Shown here: positions 23,220 to 37,000 of the stretch, piece after piece
How positions within the stretch are numbered: position 1 is the first letter of the stretch
Layout: each line of letters opens with the position of its first letter
NCBI RefSeq assembly: GCF_019393635.1
Contig: NC_057861.1
Span: 545,386,711-545,450,710, forward strand
DNA from: Dromiciops gliroides
Lineage: Eukaryota > Chordata > Mammalia > Microbiotheria > Microbiotheriidae
Length of the DNA: 64,000 nt
Reading direction: 5' to 3'
The notes under the pieces: generated by a model
What the model saw: the letters and a program-made list of their open reading frames with translations, nothing else
What the model was told of the DNA's origin: nothing
The model's database searches: none
Translations under genes and position numbers: made by a program

Positions 23220-23425
23220 CCATACTATAAGAATGGTATTGTAGTAGAGGTGGTCGTGCAGTTTCTGTGTATTTGGTGAATTCTCAACTTCTCTCTGGTA
23301 TTTACCACCTATGTAGGCCAAGTCTTTAACCTCTTTGGGCCTCAGTTTTCTCCTCTATAAATGACTGTGTTGGATTAGATACCTTCTTAGGTACCTTGCA
23401 GTCCAACATGTATGATTGTAAGTGA
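23220..23425 (+). mobile_element. MIR-type SINE
   Basis: Degenerate head and CORE. tttgggcctcagttttctcc and gtgttggattagatacct. Confidence 0.7.
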
Positions 23426-23797
23426 CATAAATATATTAAAATGCATCAATAAAGCATTAACTTAATATTATTTGTCAAAACCCTTGGCCTTAATCGGCTG
23501 AGTCAAGGCAATGATCCAAATCTAGCAAAGTTGATGGAGTTAAGGGGGCAAAAGGAGTAAAGTGTCTTTCCTGGGCTGATTTTTTTTTTTAAAACAAACT
23601 GTGCATTATCAGAAATAAGGAGTGGAATGGAGGTTCTTGAGTACTACAGAAAAAAGGGTCAGATCAGGAGGAAATCAGGAATTAGTCACTAAGGCAAGAT
23701 AGTGAGTAACTTTCACTTTATGTAGAAAAACAGATGCTACTCAATAGATATTTATACTGAGAAATTTAGGAGAGCTGTGGCCTGATGATTCAGCAAC
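23426..23797. other. No recognised feature
   Basis: Non-coding. Confidence 0.4.
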
Positions 23798-24000
23798 TGA
23801 GAGGCAGTGTGGCATAGTAGAAAGCTCTCTGACTCTGGAATCAGATGATCTGAATTCAAATTCTGCCCCTAATACCACTTTTGCGACCTCGGGCAAACTG
23901 CTTAACTTCTCTGGGCCTCAGTTTCCTCATCTGTAAAAATAGGGGGTTGGGCCAGATGGCATTTGGGGTCTCTTCCAGCTCTGTACCCATAATCCTCTGA
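23798..24000 (+). mobile_element. MIR-type SINE
   Basis: aggcagtgtggcatagtaga head, tctgaattcaaattctgccc and ctcagtttcctcatctgtaa, ending gtctcttccagctctg. Confidence 0.88.
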
Positions 24001-24059
24001 ACTCCACACACCCTCACTTTCAACATTATACTGAGTACCCCTACTAGGTGCCCAAAGCC

Positions 24060-24440
24060 TAATTCATTTCAACACACATTTATTAAGTGCTGGGCCACTG
24101 GGTCTACAAAAAACAAAGGATCCTTGCCCTCAAGAATCTTACAGGGATCTAGGGGATACAGCATGAAAACACTTTAGCAAATACAAGATTATTTGGGGAG
24201 GGATAGTGAACTCAGGAATCAAGAACGGCTTTAAGTAGGAGGTGGTACCTGAACTGGTCTCTGAAGGAAACTAAAAATTCTAAGGCAAAGAGGGAAGGAC
24301 AAACATCCAAGGCATGGGGACAGTAGGCTCTACAAAAACATGGATCATGGAGGCAGGAGATGGACTTCTGAGTTTGAGGAATGGCTAATTGGTCAGTTTG
24401 GCAGGAATAGAGAGTTAGGTTCTGTTGATGTGGTTAAGTT
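24060..24440 (-). mobile_element. L2 LINE 3' part
   Basis: Antisense: caacacacatttattaagtg, ctcaagaatcttacagggat, ggaggtggtacctgaactgg and ccaaggcatggggacagtag. Confidence 0.75.
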
Positions 24441-24499
24441 GTGACCTAATAATGAACTCCCTTTCATGGAGCCAAAGAACCTTTATTATTAACTAGTTT

Positions 24500-24742
24500 T
24501 GTTGTTGTTGTTCGGTTGTGTCTGACTCTTCATGATGCCATTTGGGGTTTTCTTGGCAAAGATATTGGAATGGTTTGCCATTCCAGTTTATTTTATAGGT
24601 GAGGAAATCGAGGCAAAGAGGGTTAATTGCCCGGGGTCGCACAGCTAGGAAGTGTCAGAGGCTCTAGATTTGAATTCAGGACGTTTAGTCTTTCTGACTC
24701 CACAACTGGCACTTTATCCCCTGTGTTACCTACCTGCTATTA
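24500..24742 (-). mobile_element. Type B CORE-SINE
   Basis: ttggggttttcttggcaaag, ttataggtgaggaaatcgag, CORE and degraded head. Confidence 0.92.
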
Positions 24743-24875
24743 TGGTCAACCATCACTAAAGATAAAATCCTACAACTTCAGAGGTTTCATTCTGTGGCAC
24801 ACTCACAATCACAACTGGAAATGAATTTTTATGGTCATCGGTAAAGCTGGGAAGAGAACAATTGCCCTGGTCTCT

Positions 24876-24881
24876 TTTATT
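24876..24881 (-). promoter_or_regulatory. Candidate poly(A) signal of the ACSM gene
   Basis: A canonical AATAAA on the minus strand lies about 100 bases after the stop codon. The 3' UTR between them has no recognised repeat. Use of this site is inference. Confidence 0.6.
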
Positions 24882-24981
24882 TCAGCCCAATATCACTTAA
24901 ATGTTTGTATGTAGCTGACAAAGACTCCACTTAAGAGAGACACAGGTTCCAATGGAATCTGAGCTGGAACCCAGAAGTAGA

Positions 24982-25059
24982 TCACTTTTCATATTTCCGG
25001 AGTTCGTTCCTCTTGATCTTCCCTGCGGTGGTTTTGGGCAGTTCTAGGACAAACTCCAC
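24982..25059 (-). CDS. ACSM1: ACSM terminal coding exon with the catalytic lysine and stop
   Basis: The exon starts after ttcctgattag and holds 25 codons plus [20 protein letters not shown] then NELRKYEK. The Lys in PKTxxGKIKR is the residue that contacts the acyl-adenylate in the adenylation step (family knowledge). The C-terminus is slightly shorter than in human ACSM1 as I remember it. Confidence 0.95.
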   Translation of the reverse strand: MEFVLELPKTTAGKIKRNELRKYEK

Positions 25060-28000
25060 CTAATCAGGAAGAGACAAAATCCTTCAGATTCAGTACCTGA
25101 ATTTCCCATCAAGTTTCCTTCAGTGAGCTGAAGAGGTGATCGATAAAGTTGATAAAGAATGTGCATAACAGCAAATATCCCCTCACAATGACATAGCACT
25201 TTGAGGTTTATGAAACAGTTTCTTTCAGAGCAGCCTTATGAGTTGCTAGTGTCCTCATCTATCAAATATCAGGGTTGGACTAGATGTCCAACCAAGCCTC
25301 TAAGGTCCCTTCCAGTTCTGTGGACAAAACTAACTGTATGTAAAACTATTTTACAGATGACACTTACAGAGTGATGTGAGTTGCCCAGGGTTACAGAACT
25401 AGGGTCAGAGAAAGGATTTGAATGTTAGTTTCTAAGTAGAGTATTCCAGAACAACATTCCTAGGTCTGCTCTTCTTCTCCCTAGTTCTCCCTTCCCTTCC
25501 TCCTTCCTTCTTCTCTGCCAACAAGATAGGGGAAGATGAGGAAGATAGCATTTTTGCAACTTTTCTTTCTCTCCAAACCCTTCTCCAGCCCCCACACCTC
25601 AAGCTCTCTATCATCCCTCAAGCTTTTGAGTGTGACTTTAGTCCTAGATCTGTCCTTCTGTTAAGTGGGTCATGGGGTGGGGAAGGTGATAATGGAATGT
25701 CATTGATTGTTTGAAGGCAACCTTTTTAAAGCATTTAAACCGTATTGACTGAACTGCCATGTTGTTCAGTTCTGTTTGACTCTTTGTTGACCCCATTTGG
25801 GGTTTTCTTGGCAAAGACACTGGAGTGTTTTGCCATTTCCTTCTCCAGCTCATTTTATGGATAAGGAACTGAGACAAACAGGGTTAAATGACTTGCCCAG
25901 GGTCACACAATTAGTGTCTAAGACCAGATTTGAACTTGGAAAGATGACGCACATCCAACACTTTATTCATTGTGCCACCTAGCTGCCCTGAACTGCCAAG
26001 ACAGAAATAAAGCTTCATGAGGATGATTTTTGTGACATCCCTGTGGGAACTCAGCTTTGTTCCATAGCCCCAGAAGATCTTTCTAACCCAGCCAGGCAAG
26101 ACCAAATCATCAGCCACAGAGCTGGCCTGGCTCAGAGCATTAATGAAATCCAGAAATCCAGCATATTGATGGAACCCACAAGCACAAGTTCATTCATCCT
26201 TCAATGTTGGTCTGCCAATTCATTTGAATTGAACAGGCATTTATTAAACACCTTTTATGGTTGAGACATGAGGCAGTGTGGTATAATGGAAAGAGAACCG
26301 ACCTGAGAGTCAAGATGACTTCCAACCCAGCGGTCTTTACCATATTGCCTAACTTGAGTTATACTGACCAATAGTACTTTAAGCTTGATCCTCCTTCCCT
26401 AGTACTAAGAAAGTTGGTTGTCTAAGACATTTGTTGGTGTTGCAAGGATGGAGATAAGTACTTTTAAAGGGAAGAACTCTGACTTTGAGAGGTGGCCAAC
26501 ATCCACCATGATAAAATGTTGGATTGGGCTGGGGTAGGGTATCAAGTGGTTGCATATGCTGGGTAAAGCTTAGGTGGATGGACACTGGGAGTTGGAGTAA
26601 GTTATCTCCAAGGTTTCCTATAGTTCTAACTGTTACGATTCTATGTTCCTACTCCAGGCTCCACTGTGAACTTTCTGTGTGATCTTGGACAAATCATATA
26701 CCTGTTCTTGTCCTCAGTTTCTTCTTATCTAAAATGAGGGGTTTGGATTAAATACTCTCTACAGTCCCTTTTGACTCTCATATTCTGAGATTCTAAGCCT
26801 GGTTCTGCTAGATCTAAGTATATACGTAGAATTGCCTTGTATGGGATTCTGATATGCTGAAGAATTGCACTAATGAAAACTCCACTCCAGTGAAGGAACT
26901 CCCCCATGCTCCCTCCTTTGGCCACATGTTTTTTTTGTGTTGTTTTTTTTTTGCGGGGCAGTGGGGGTTAAGTGACTTGGCCAAGGTCACACAGCTAGTA
27001 AGTGTCAAGTGTCTGAGCCCGGATTTGAACTCAGGTACTCCTGAATCCAGGGCTGGTGCTTTATCCACTGTGCTATCTAGCCGCCCCCTGGCCACATGGT
27101 TTTGATGAATACAGAAGGCCAGTGCAGGTGGTGGTCCTTACTTCATCAGAGGATCACTAGGTTGGATTTCAGATAGATTGGATGGTGATAGAGGGTTATG
27201 CTCTCCCCCCTCCTCTATCCCCTAACTCAGAAAAAATACTGGTGTGAGCGACCTTACCTTCCTGGGGTACTTGTAGGGGGCAGTAACATTCTTCACATGC
27301 TGCTGCAGCTCCAGAGACAGTTGGTTATGGTCATGGGACCTAAACTCCGGGGTCAGGACCACAAATGCCTTTACCACCTACAGGATTGGAGCAGGTCAGG
27401 GATGACTTGTGGATAAATGGGAAAAGTATAACATAGGATGCTCATCTCACTTGGGGACCAGAATAAGGAAGATCTGTGTGTATAGAACTATAGAGTTGCT
27501 AAAGAGGTCAGTTGTTCAGTCAACAAACATTAAGTGCTTACTATGTGCCAGGCGCTATGCTAACAGCTGAGGATATAAAAAGAGGTAAAAAGACAATATT
27601 TGTCCTCAAACAGCTCAAAATCTAATGAAGGGACACCAGGAATCAGAGGATCAGGGTCCTAATCTCAGCTAACTATTTTTGTGACCTTAGCAAATCATGC
27701 CATTTCTCTGAGCCTTGGTTTCCTTATCTGTAAAATAGAAATAATAATAATTGTACCACCCATTTCTTTTTGTTGTTGTTGTTGTTCATTTTTGCTGGGC
27801 AATGAGGGCTAAGTGATTTGCCCAAGGTCACACAGCTAGTAAGTGTCAAGTGTCTGAGGCCAGATTTGAACTCAGTTCCTCCTGAATCCAGGGCCAGTGC
27901 TTTATCCACTTAGCCACCTTACTGCCCACTGTACCACCCATTTCATAGGGAATAAAGTGACTTTTAAATTGAACCCTGATATGTCATAGGATCATGGATT

Positions 28001-31000
28001 TAGAGCTGGAAAAACCCTCAGAGACCGTCTAGCCTAACCACTTTATTTTATAAATAAAAAAGTCAAGTGATTTGCCCAGGGACACACAGGTAGTAAATAA
28101 TAGAGGTAGGATTTGAACTCTTGTCCTCTGACTCCATATTACCTAAAAAATAGAGGTGATCTGTGCTTTGTTTAGTTCACAGGGCTTTTGTGAGGCTCAA
28201 CTGAATTCCATAATAGATGTGAAAACATTTTTTTTTTCAGGAAAGAGGGAAGGGAGGTCTCAATCCCTGCAGGGGAACTTCTGATGTGGAAATTCCCTTT
28301 ACCAAAGAAGATTGGAATGTTATCTGAAATAATCTTTTTTTTTTTTTTCTGGTGGGACAATGAGGGTTAAGTGACTTGCCCAGGGTCACACAGCTAGTAA
28401 GTGTCAAGTGTCTGAGGCTAGATTTGAACTCAGGTCTTCCTGAATCCAGGGCTGGTGCTTTATCCACTACGCCACCTAGCTGCCCCCATCTGAAATAATC
28501 TTATAGAAATTCCTGAGGTACTGATACTTGCCCATGAATTATACACCTATACAAATGTAAGGAATTAGGGGAAGTTAGGTGGTGTAGTGAATAGACCACT
28601 GGTCTTGACATCAGGATGGACCTGAGTCTGTATCAAAGGGACAAGGGGAAGGGAGAAAAGCAAGCAAAACAGACCAATGAGCCCTGTGTCTATGCCTCAA
28701 TATCTCCTAAAAGAGTTTCAGGACTGGCACTTATTTTCTCTTATAGGTTTCTAGAAACATCCTATATTCCCATATCTGACCTTAGACACTTAATAGCTGC
28801 ATGACTCTGGGCAAGTCACTTAACCCTGATTACCTCGAATAAAAAATGTAAAGGATTATTATTATACAACTCATGGGGGCAGCTAGGTGGCCCAGTGGAT
28901 AAAGCACCAGTCTTGAATTCAGGAGTTCCTCAGTTCAAATCTGGCCTCAGACACTTGAAACTTACTGGCTGTGTGACCCTGGGCAAGTCACTTAACCCCC
29001 ATTGCCCTGCAAAAAACAAAAAAAAAACCAAACGACTCATCACTGTGACTCTAAACCTTTTTGTGTTTCTTTAAAGTAGAGAGACAATAAATATGATTCT
29101 AGGCAGAAATAGGAATTGAGATGGATAGCCCCTGGGAATTGTATAGTCAAGTTTGGTTAATATAGTCCATTTTTAGCTCTTAGCTACAGTCAAATCACTA
29201 ATTCATTTGCTGAAAACGAGCCAACAGTATAATTCAGTTGTCAAAAATATTAATAAAATCTTAGGCCAAATGAATAGAAACACAGTGTGCAGATCAAGGG
29301 AGATGATGGTCCCATTATGCTCTGTTCTGGGACCACATCTGGAGTTTATCTTGAGTCCCCTTTTGGACACCACATTTTAAGAAGGGCATTACTCTAATGG
29401 AATGTGTTCAGGAGAGGATGACTGGGATGTTGCAGGGCCTGGAAACTAGGTCATAAGAAAATAGTTGAGAGAACTTGGGATGCATAGCCTGTAGGAGAGA
29501 AGACTTGGAAGGACATGCACACTCTTCAAATATTTAGAGAGCTGTCATATAGAAGAAGCATTGGATTTATTCGATGTGACTTCAGAGAGCAGAAGTAGAA
29601 CTAATGGGAGGATGGTATAAGGAGGCAGAGAGTGGTTCAACATAAGAAATAACTTCTCAATAATGAAAGCTCTTTAACAACAGAATGATGGTGTTAGAGT
29701 CAGGAGGACTAGGGGTTAAATTCTACCTCTGACACAACCTAGCTGTGGTACTATGGATAAGTCACTTAATCTCTCTGTAACCAAAGGAACTCTCAGAAAC
29801 TTTATTTTGCATACTTGTTGTCAATTTACATTCTTGAACAAAATTTTCAAAAAAGGGATTCCCTAGATTAGTGGTATCAAACTCACATAGAAGTTGGGCC
29901 ACTAAACCGTACATAAGAATCTCTGCGTCTGAGCATTGACTCAGAAAACCACATATTAACTTATCTATGTTCTATTGTATTTTTTATTTTTGTTGTGAAA
30001 TATTTCCCGATTATATTTTAATTTGGTTTGGGGGGCAGATAGGTGGAGCAGTGGATAGAGCACCGGCCCTGCATTCAGGAGGACCTGAGTTCAAATCCGG
30101 CCTCAGACCCTTGACACTTAAGTAGCTGTGTGACCCTGGGCAAGTCACTTAACCCCAATTGCCTCACCCCCCTCCCCCCCAAAAAAATTTTGGTTCGGGC
30201 TTTATTTAGGAGCATTGAGTCTATGATGGTCCTTAGGTTCCTAGCTTGACACAGTGGGTCAGTACCCAAAAACTGAATTTTGTGAGAGTTTATAGGATCA
30301 TATATTAAGAGCTGGAAGGGACCTCATAGATCATTTAATCAAGTCCCCTTATTTCTAAATGTGAGGACACTGAGTAACAGAGAGATGAAATAATTCACTC
30401 ACAAGGGCAGAAGGGGCTAGGATTTCAATATAAGTCCCACTGCCTCCCTTATTTGAGGGAGGTTATAGAGAGTGTTATATATGTTTCTACTGGATTGGGG
30501 AGTTAGATGAGGTGTCTGTTAAAGTCTATCCAACTTAAAGATTTTTTAAGTGCCTACTTGGGACAAGCATTGTGCACTGGATGCACATCTGATATCCACA
30601 CTAACAGATAGGAATGCTGTGGTGTGGGCAGACCTGCAATGCATTTCCTTTTAGCTTTAGAATAAATTGCATTTATCTTCATTATATTTCACTTAGGTAG
30701 ATCTTAAAGTCAATTAATTAATCAATTAATTCATTCATTCTTGGAACACATTCAATCTACTAATGATCTCTCTCTCTTTTTTTTTTTTTTGAGGCAAATG
30801 GGGTTAAGTGACTTGCCCAGGGTCACAAAGTTAGTGTCAAGTTGGATTTGAACTCAGGTCCTCCTGAATCCAGGGCCAGTGCTCTATCCACTGAGCCACC
30901 TAGCTGCCCCGAACACATTCAATCTATAAATAGCAAGGGACTGGGTTTCAGGAGGTTTTGATTTGAGTTCTAGCTCAACCAGTTACAAGTAATTTGACAT

Positions 31001-34000
31001 TTGGTAATTCATTTCATTTTTCTGTGTTTCAGTTTTCTTTCTGGTAAAATGGGGATAATAATGCTTGTACTGTCTACCTCATAGTAGAGTATCAAATGAA
31101 TAATATATGTACTCTGTAATCATAGAAAAAATTAAAATACATGCTATTATCTAAACCAAAGTTGTTTTGAGGATCAGATGAGATAACACATGTAAAAGAG
31201 CTTTGCAAATGTAAATGTTACTATTGTTAAATTATCCACACCCTCAAGTTACTGCAAAAGTCCTTGAGTCCTTCCTTCACTGTTTCAGCTCACAATTCCC
31301 TGGGAGGTCCTTTTCAGCTTTGAAATTCTCTCTTGGCTCTAAGCTCTTACTGGCTGAATAGTTTGAGGAAGTGTTAAGGGAATTTCCAATGATCACTCAT
31401 GTGATCGTGACCAGAGTTGTTTTGAGGAAGGAAAAGTTAATAAACCTTAAAGTGTTATATAGATGTGACTTATTGTAATCATTAATCTAATTATTCTCTA
31501 AACTCCCTTTCCTTCTATACTCATATAGTTTAGTTCTGTTCTCATGGATAGGTTAAATCTAAGTTGCAAGTTCTGTGAAGGAAGAAAATGTGTCTTGTAC
31601 ATATTGTGTCTCCTTTATAACTCCTAGTCTGGTTTTAGTTACATAACAGGTATCCGATAGATACACTGGAGGAAAAAAAAAATCATTGAACATGCAGTAT
31701 TGCCTTCTGGCCACATGGGGGAGCTGCACTCGCGGCCAATTTTTCTCCATAGCTCTTGAACTTTGCCTGAGACGATTTGACTTGGAAATCCTAACCTCCA
31801 AGTTGAGGAATTTGGCCTTCTGTGGACTCACTATGTCTCGGCTCTTTCCTCACCTCTCCTCGGACTGGGTCTGGGCTGCCGATGACTGCTGATTCTGCCA
31901 CGGCTGGGTGTTCGGCCAGGGCGTTTTCAATTTCAGAGGGACCAATGCGATACCTAAAGGAGAAAACGGGCTTTCAGAGACTCCAAGGCTATTGTCCTTA
32001 TCTGCAACTATGTCGGAAAAGGGAATATCCCCACAACTGTCCCACCGGACAATATTGTGTGGACCTACATAGCGGGATCATGCATCATCTCTAGTTTGAT
32101 AACCTTCCCGTGGCTACCCTTCAAATTCCTCTCCTCCTTTAAACCTCCCTTCTAAGTGACTTCTGAGTAGCACTTCTACCCTAAGGCAATGACGTCTCCC
32201 TCCATTCTACTCCCCGGGATAAATTCTGATGGGATAGATTGTCTTGAGCTCTGCACTTTGCAAAGTCCACTGCTTTAGTGGTTGTACAGTGTCTCAGGGA
32301 TGTACTTGTTGGGGGGGGGGGAGGGGGCGGGGCGGGCGGGAAGGAATGGCTTGGATCAGTTGTGGCTAAAAAAAATCAAAACCCTGAGATTCATACAAAT
32401 GAAATCAACTTCGCAAGCCCTTAATACTATTTTTCCTTATGCGTTCATTATGTGATTTTTTTTCCTCTTTAAAAGGACAAGTGATGTCCATTTTCATCTG
32501 CTTTTACTGTGATTAAAAAAAAAAAAGTTTGCAGGGGGATCCCATACCGTATATGTACCAAGCTTTGTAGTTCTCTAGAAAGAGCCCTGCATCCCCACAA
32601 TCTTCCTGAAACATTGGGTCGTGCCCCTTAACACTGAAAGGGAAATAGATATGGCCTTGACTCTAGCACATGCCCTTAGGAACCCGTAAGCCTGGAGCTG
32701 TGAAATCTCAAAGCCCCCAGCAAACAGCCTACCCAGAAGCATTAATGATGTCATCAGATCGACCCAGGAACCAGAAATAGCCGTCTTCATCCACATGGCC
32801 TCTGTCACCTGTGAGGTAAAAGTCACCACGTTCTGGTAAGGAAGTCTTCTCTGAATTATCCTGAGTGGAAGAGAACATTTTTTTTTTTAAGAAAGTGATT
32901 TAACAGTGGAAAAGGATCTATTTGTTGTAAAGGTAGCCAGACCATTCTCCATCCAGTCTGCCTTATACTCTGAGTCACTCCTGTCTTCTGTAAGTACCTC
33001 GGACACTTAAAAAAAATAGACCTATGACTTTTATTTTGGTAGGGAACTCCTGGCAAGGAAATATCCTTCTCTGATTTAGATCGTCAATTTTTATAATTTT
33101 AAGGAGTTGTCTGGGGGGGGCACTAGAAGGTTAAATGATTTACCTGGGGTCACACAGGCAGGAGACATCTGAGGCAAGATTTGAACCCAGGGCTTCTTGA
33201 CTCCAAGGCCAGCTCTTTGTATACATTGCCTTTCTTTGGGCAGTCTACAAGATGTCCCAAAAGTCTTAGTGCAGTTGTGAACCCTAAAACATTTGTCTGT
33301 GTCTAGCTCCTCAGTGATCCTGTTCTCCTTGTAGTGTTGGAGTGTAAAATCCTTTAATACAAGGACTGGGTCTCTTAAGTATACTTCCCATTCCTTTATA
33401 TGTTTTTGCCATCTGGAATCACTCATTAGAAATCACTAATTAAATCACAAAGGATTCTGACCTTTGCATAGAAAGAAGATGCTACCACTTTGTTAGTAGT
33501 CTGTTGCAGGCTCACAGGCTTTTTTTCAGGATGGGAGGAATGGAGCCAGTTCTCTGAATGATCAATGGGATACATTTTCAGGAAGGCTGACTCACATTTG
33601 AGATGCAGTCTGGCTGCGGATCAACATTTTCCTAGGGTTAGCCTGAGTAGCTGTTCGGAGTTAGAGCCCATCACTTTTGAGAAACAGCATGGCATAAGGG
33701 ATGGGGCACCGGATTTGGAGTCAGTAAGACCTGAGTTCATATCCTGATTTAGACACTTACTACTACTTGTGTGCTCTTGAGAAAGTTATGTAACCTCTCC
33801 TAAGTTTCTTCATTTGTAAAATGAGTGGGTTGGACTCAGTGGCCTTCAAAATACTTTCCAGCTCTAAACTCTGGCTCTCTTTGGCACCATGTTCTAGCCA
33901 ATCGACTTTTCAGTCCATTGATCTTCTCTTGTCATTAATTTGTGATTGGAAAAGAAGTACCCACATCATATGAACAGGTTGGACAGCTTTTTCTACACCA

Positions 34001-37000
34001 GGGTTCTGCAATACTTTTGGTGAAGGATTGAAAACAGAAGAGGATGTTAATATTCTTGATGTTCAGGCCACAAGCAGCAGGGAGTTTTGCTTCCTGAGCC
34101 AGATTAAAATGGAATTGTGAAATGTTTAACAAAATAAATAAAAATACAATACAAAATAGATAATGTAATTTTTTTGTTTTCTAAGTCAATATGTGACCTG
34201 TAGGGACTCATATCTTTTTGATTTTGACACCACAGTTCTAGAACAATGGATTAACTCTTACCCTGGGTTAGTGAATAAAATTAGGGCTTCTTTTAATCCT
34301 TGCCTATTATACCTTGGTGTTTCATCATCAATAACAAATATTTTTTCTGGCATCTATTACTCTGTAAATACTATACTGAATGCTTAGGGTACAAAGATGA
34401 TTAGATTAGGTCTTGCTGCCCTGTTCTCTGTCTCAAGACTGAGGCTTAAACAATCATACTCTCCTTTGTCTAGCCACTAAAATGACCTTTGGACCAGGCC
34501 CTGTCATTAGAGAGGGAGTCTGGACCTGGAGAATCAAAAGTCCTATGTTTACTTTTTGCCTTGGATGCTTAATAGCTGTGCTACCTTGGACAATTTTCTC
34601 ATCTATACGATGGGGATAATAAGGATAATAAGTCATAACTTGCTTATCTGAAAGGGCTTATTGTGAGGATTTCATCTGATGTTTAGGAAAATCATTGACC
34701 ATATTAGTATTTAAAAAGATGCGTGTAGACAGAAGGAATAGGGGCAGGTAAATGAGGATTATTATGACAATCATGTCAGAATCACCAAAATCCTAAATAG
34801 ATGGGAGACTTGTACTGCAGTGAGGTAGAGTGGAAACAAGCATGATCCCTAGTGACCAAGGTTCTAGGCTCCAATCTTGTCTCTGGTACTTACTACCTCT
34901 GAGATCTTGGTCAAGTCACTAAATCACTTTGGGCCTCAGTTTCCCCATTTGTAAAATAATGGAGTTGGGTTGCATGGCCTCTAAGAACACTTCTCTCTCC
35001 AACTATAGTTCAGAATGAGAATGCAAAGGTGGGGGTGGAGGGGGGGGCGGGGGTGGGGGGGGGCGGGGGATCCATCCTCAGAACACGTTGCCAGTCTGAT
35101 GGGAAGAAACTCGGAGCCTGCTTCCTGAAAGTCATGATAAAGGAAGGACACTGCACCAGGTTTTGGAGCACGTATATACATTTTACAACTGGTTCCAATT
35201 ATCTATCCAGGGGTGAAGGACTGAATTTCTGATTGGCTGTTGATCCAGAACTGGGGGTGCATTCAAAAGACACTAACTGACCAAAGCATTTTTCTTGCCT
35301 GGCTGCATTTGAAGGAGGTGCAATGCTGTATGGAAGCCTCTGGATGGGAGGAGGCCTTGGGCTTCCTTGTCCCCCACCTGAAGCCTACCTGTGATCTGTA
35401 AATGTGAGCCTCTCTTCTTGGTCACTGTTTGTATAAGAGATGACTCTTGAACTTTGGAAAGAAAGAAAAGCAAACACTCGAGGGTGGGGAGATGGAATCC
35501 TTGGTAGAATTTGCCAGAAGCCAGAGAGGAAGGGGTGAAGCAATTTATTTAAACCAGCATAGATTGAAAGCCTAGAGGGATCTATAGTAGTTCACCCATT
35601 GGCTGTGACAAATTAGAAAAGGAACTTGGAGAAAAATGCTATAAGGAAGCTACCTTGAGTTTGAGTACACATTCCCCAGAGGCAGCAGTGGTATCAGGGC
35701 GAGTGTGTCTCAAGGTGTCAGGGAGAAATGCTTTGTAATTTTTATTCTTGCTGTATTTTTGCAGTAAATATCCCTTTGTAAAAGCTAATTGATATTCATT
35801 GGTTAAATAGTACTGGGGCACTAATCACTAGTGGTTAACACTGAGTAGAATATATCAGTTGGTGTAGGCTCTCAAGCTAATAGCATTAAAGAAGAATCTT
35901 CCTGACCTCTATGAGAGAAATGTTGCCTTCCTCAGGCACCAGATTTGTCTGCAAGTATGGGAGATAGGATAATGAGCGTTAGAGCTTATATAGTTCATTA
36001 AAGATTTTCCATATATATTTATATTCATATTCTTTTTACATAAAAATAAATTATAAAAATCTTTGTTGGAGGCAATAGGGTTATAAAATAAAAGAGAGGA
36101 ATGCTGTTATGCTCAGAGTGGATAGGACAATGATAAGGGATGATAAAGAGAAGGCAGAATTAACTTGACTCATTTACTTACTTCTGATTTGTCTACTAAG
36201 TAGTTCAAACTTGAGACTGGGAATTCAGAATCAAAAAGGTTAACAGAAAATTGAATGAGGAAGGCAGCTAGGTGGCACAGTGGATAAAGCACCAGTCCTG
36301 GATTCAGGAGGACCTGAGTTCAAATCTGGCCTCAGACACTTGACACTTAGTAGCTGTGTGACCCTGGCCAAGTCACTTAACCCTCATTGCCCTGCCCACC
36401 CCCCCACCCCCCAAGAGGAAAAGAAATTGAATGAAGAGACACTTAAGGAGAGGCAATATTACAGTGGATTGGACCCAGGATTTGGAGTCAGAAAGACCTG
36501 TGTTCAAATTTGGCTCACTAGCTGGGTGATTCTGGGTGAGTCACTGTACTTCTCTCTAAGACTCATCTCCCTTTTTTGTAAAAATGGAGGGGTTTGAGTT
36601 GATGGCCTCTAAGATTCCTTCCAGCTCTAAATCTTTGACCTGCCATGTCTTAATGATTATAAAAGCACTAGGCCTAGATTAAGGGCATTCCAGGGTCATT
36701 AAAAAATTGGAAGATGTGAGTCACTGATACCAATACTGAGAATATGAATACTGAGATACCTGAATATGAGACTTGTTATAGGATTAGAGAAGAGAAAATG
36801 ATTTTACTTATAAAAAAGGGAAAGAAGGTAAATTTTTATTTTATTTTATTTTTTTTTGCAGGGCAATGAAGGTTATGTGAGTTGCCCAGGGTCACACAGC
36901 TAGTAAGTGTCAAGTGTCTGAGGATGGATTTGAACTCAGGTCTTCCTGAATTCAGGGCTGGTGCTTTATTCACTGGACCACCTAGCTGTCCAGAAGGTAA

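Noticed and set aside
31822..32094. 90-codon + strand frame over a CpG-bearing stretch
   Set aside because: It overlaps the ACSM exon at 31,854-31,953 on the other strand and is its shadow.
33240..33330. atgtcccaaaagtcttagtg as a mariner-type transposon end
   Set aside because: Only one end-like motif is visible. No inverted partner or TA duplication could be found.
36280..36597. 105-codon + strand frame beginning [17 protein letters not shown]
   Set aside because: The same peptide recurs at many places because it is the translated type A SINE head and CORE.
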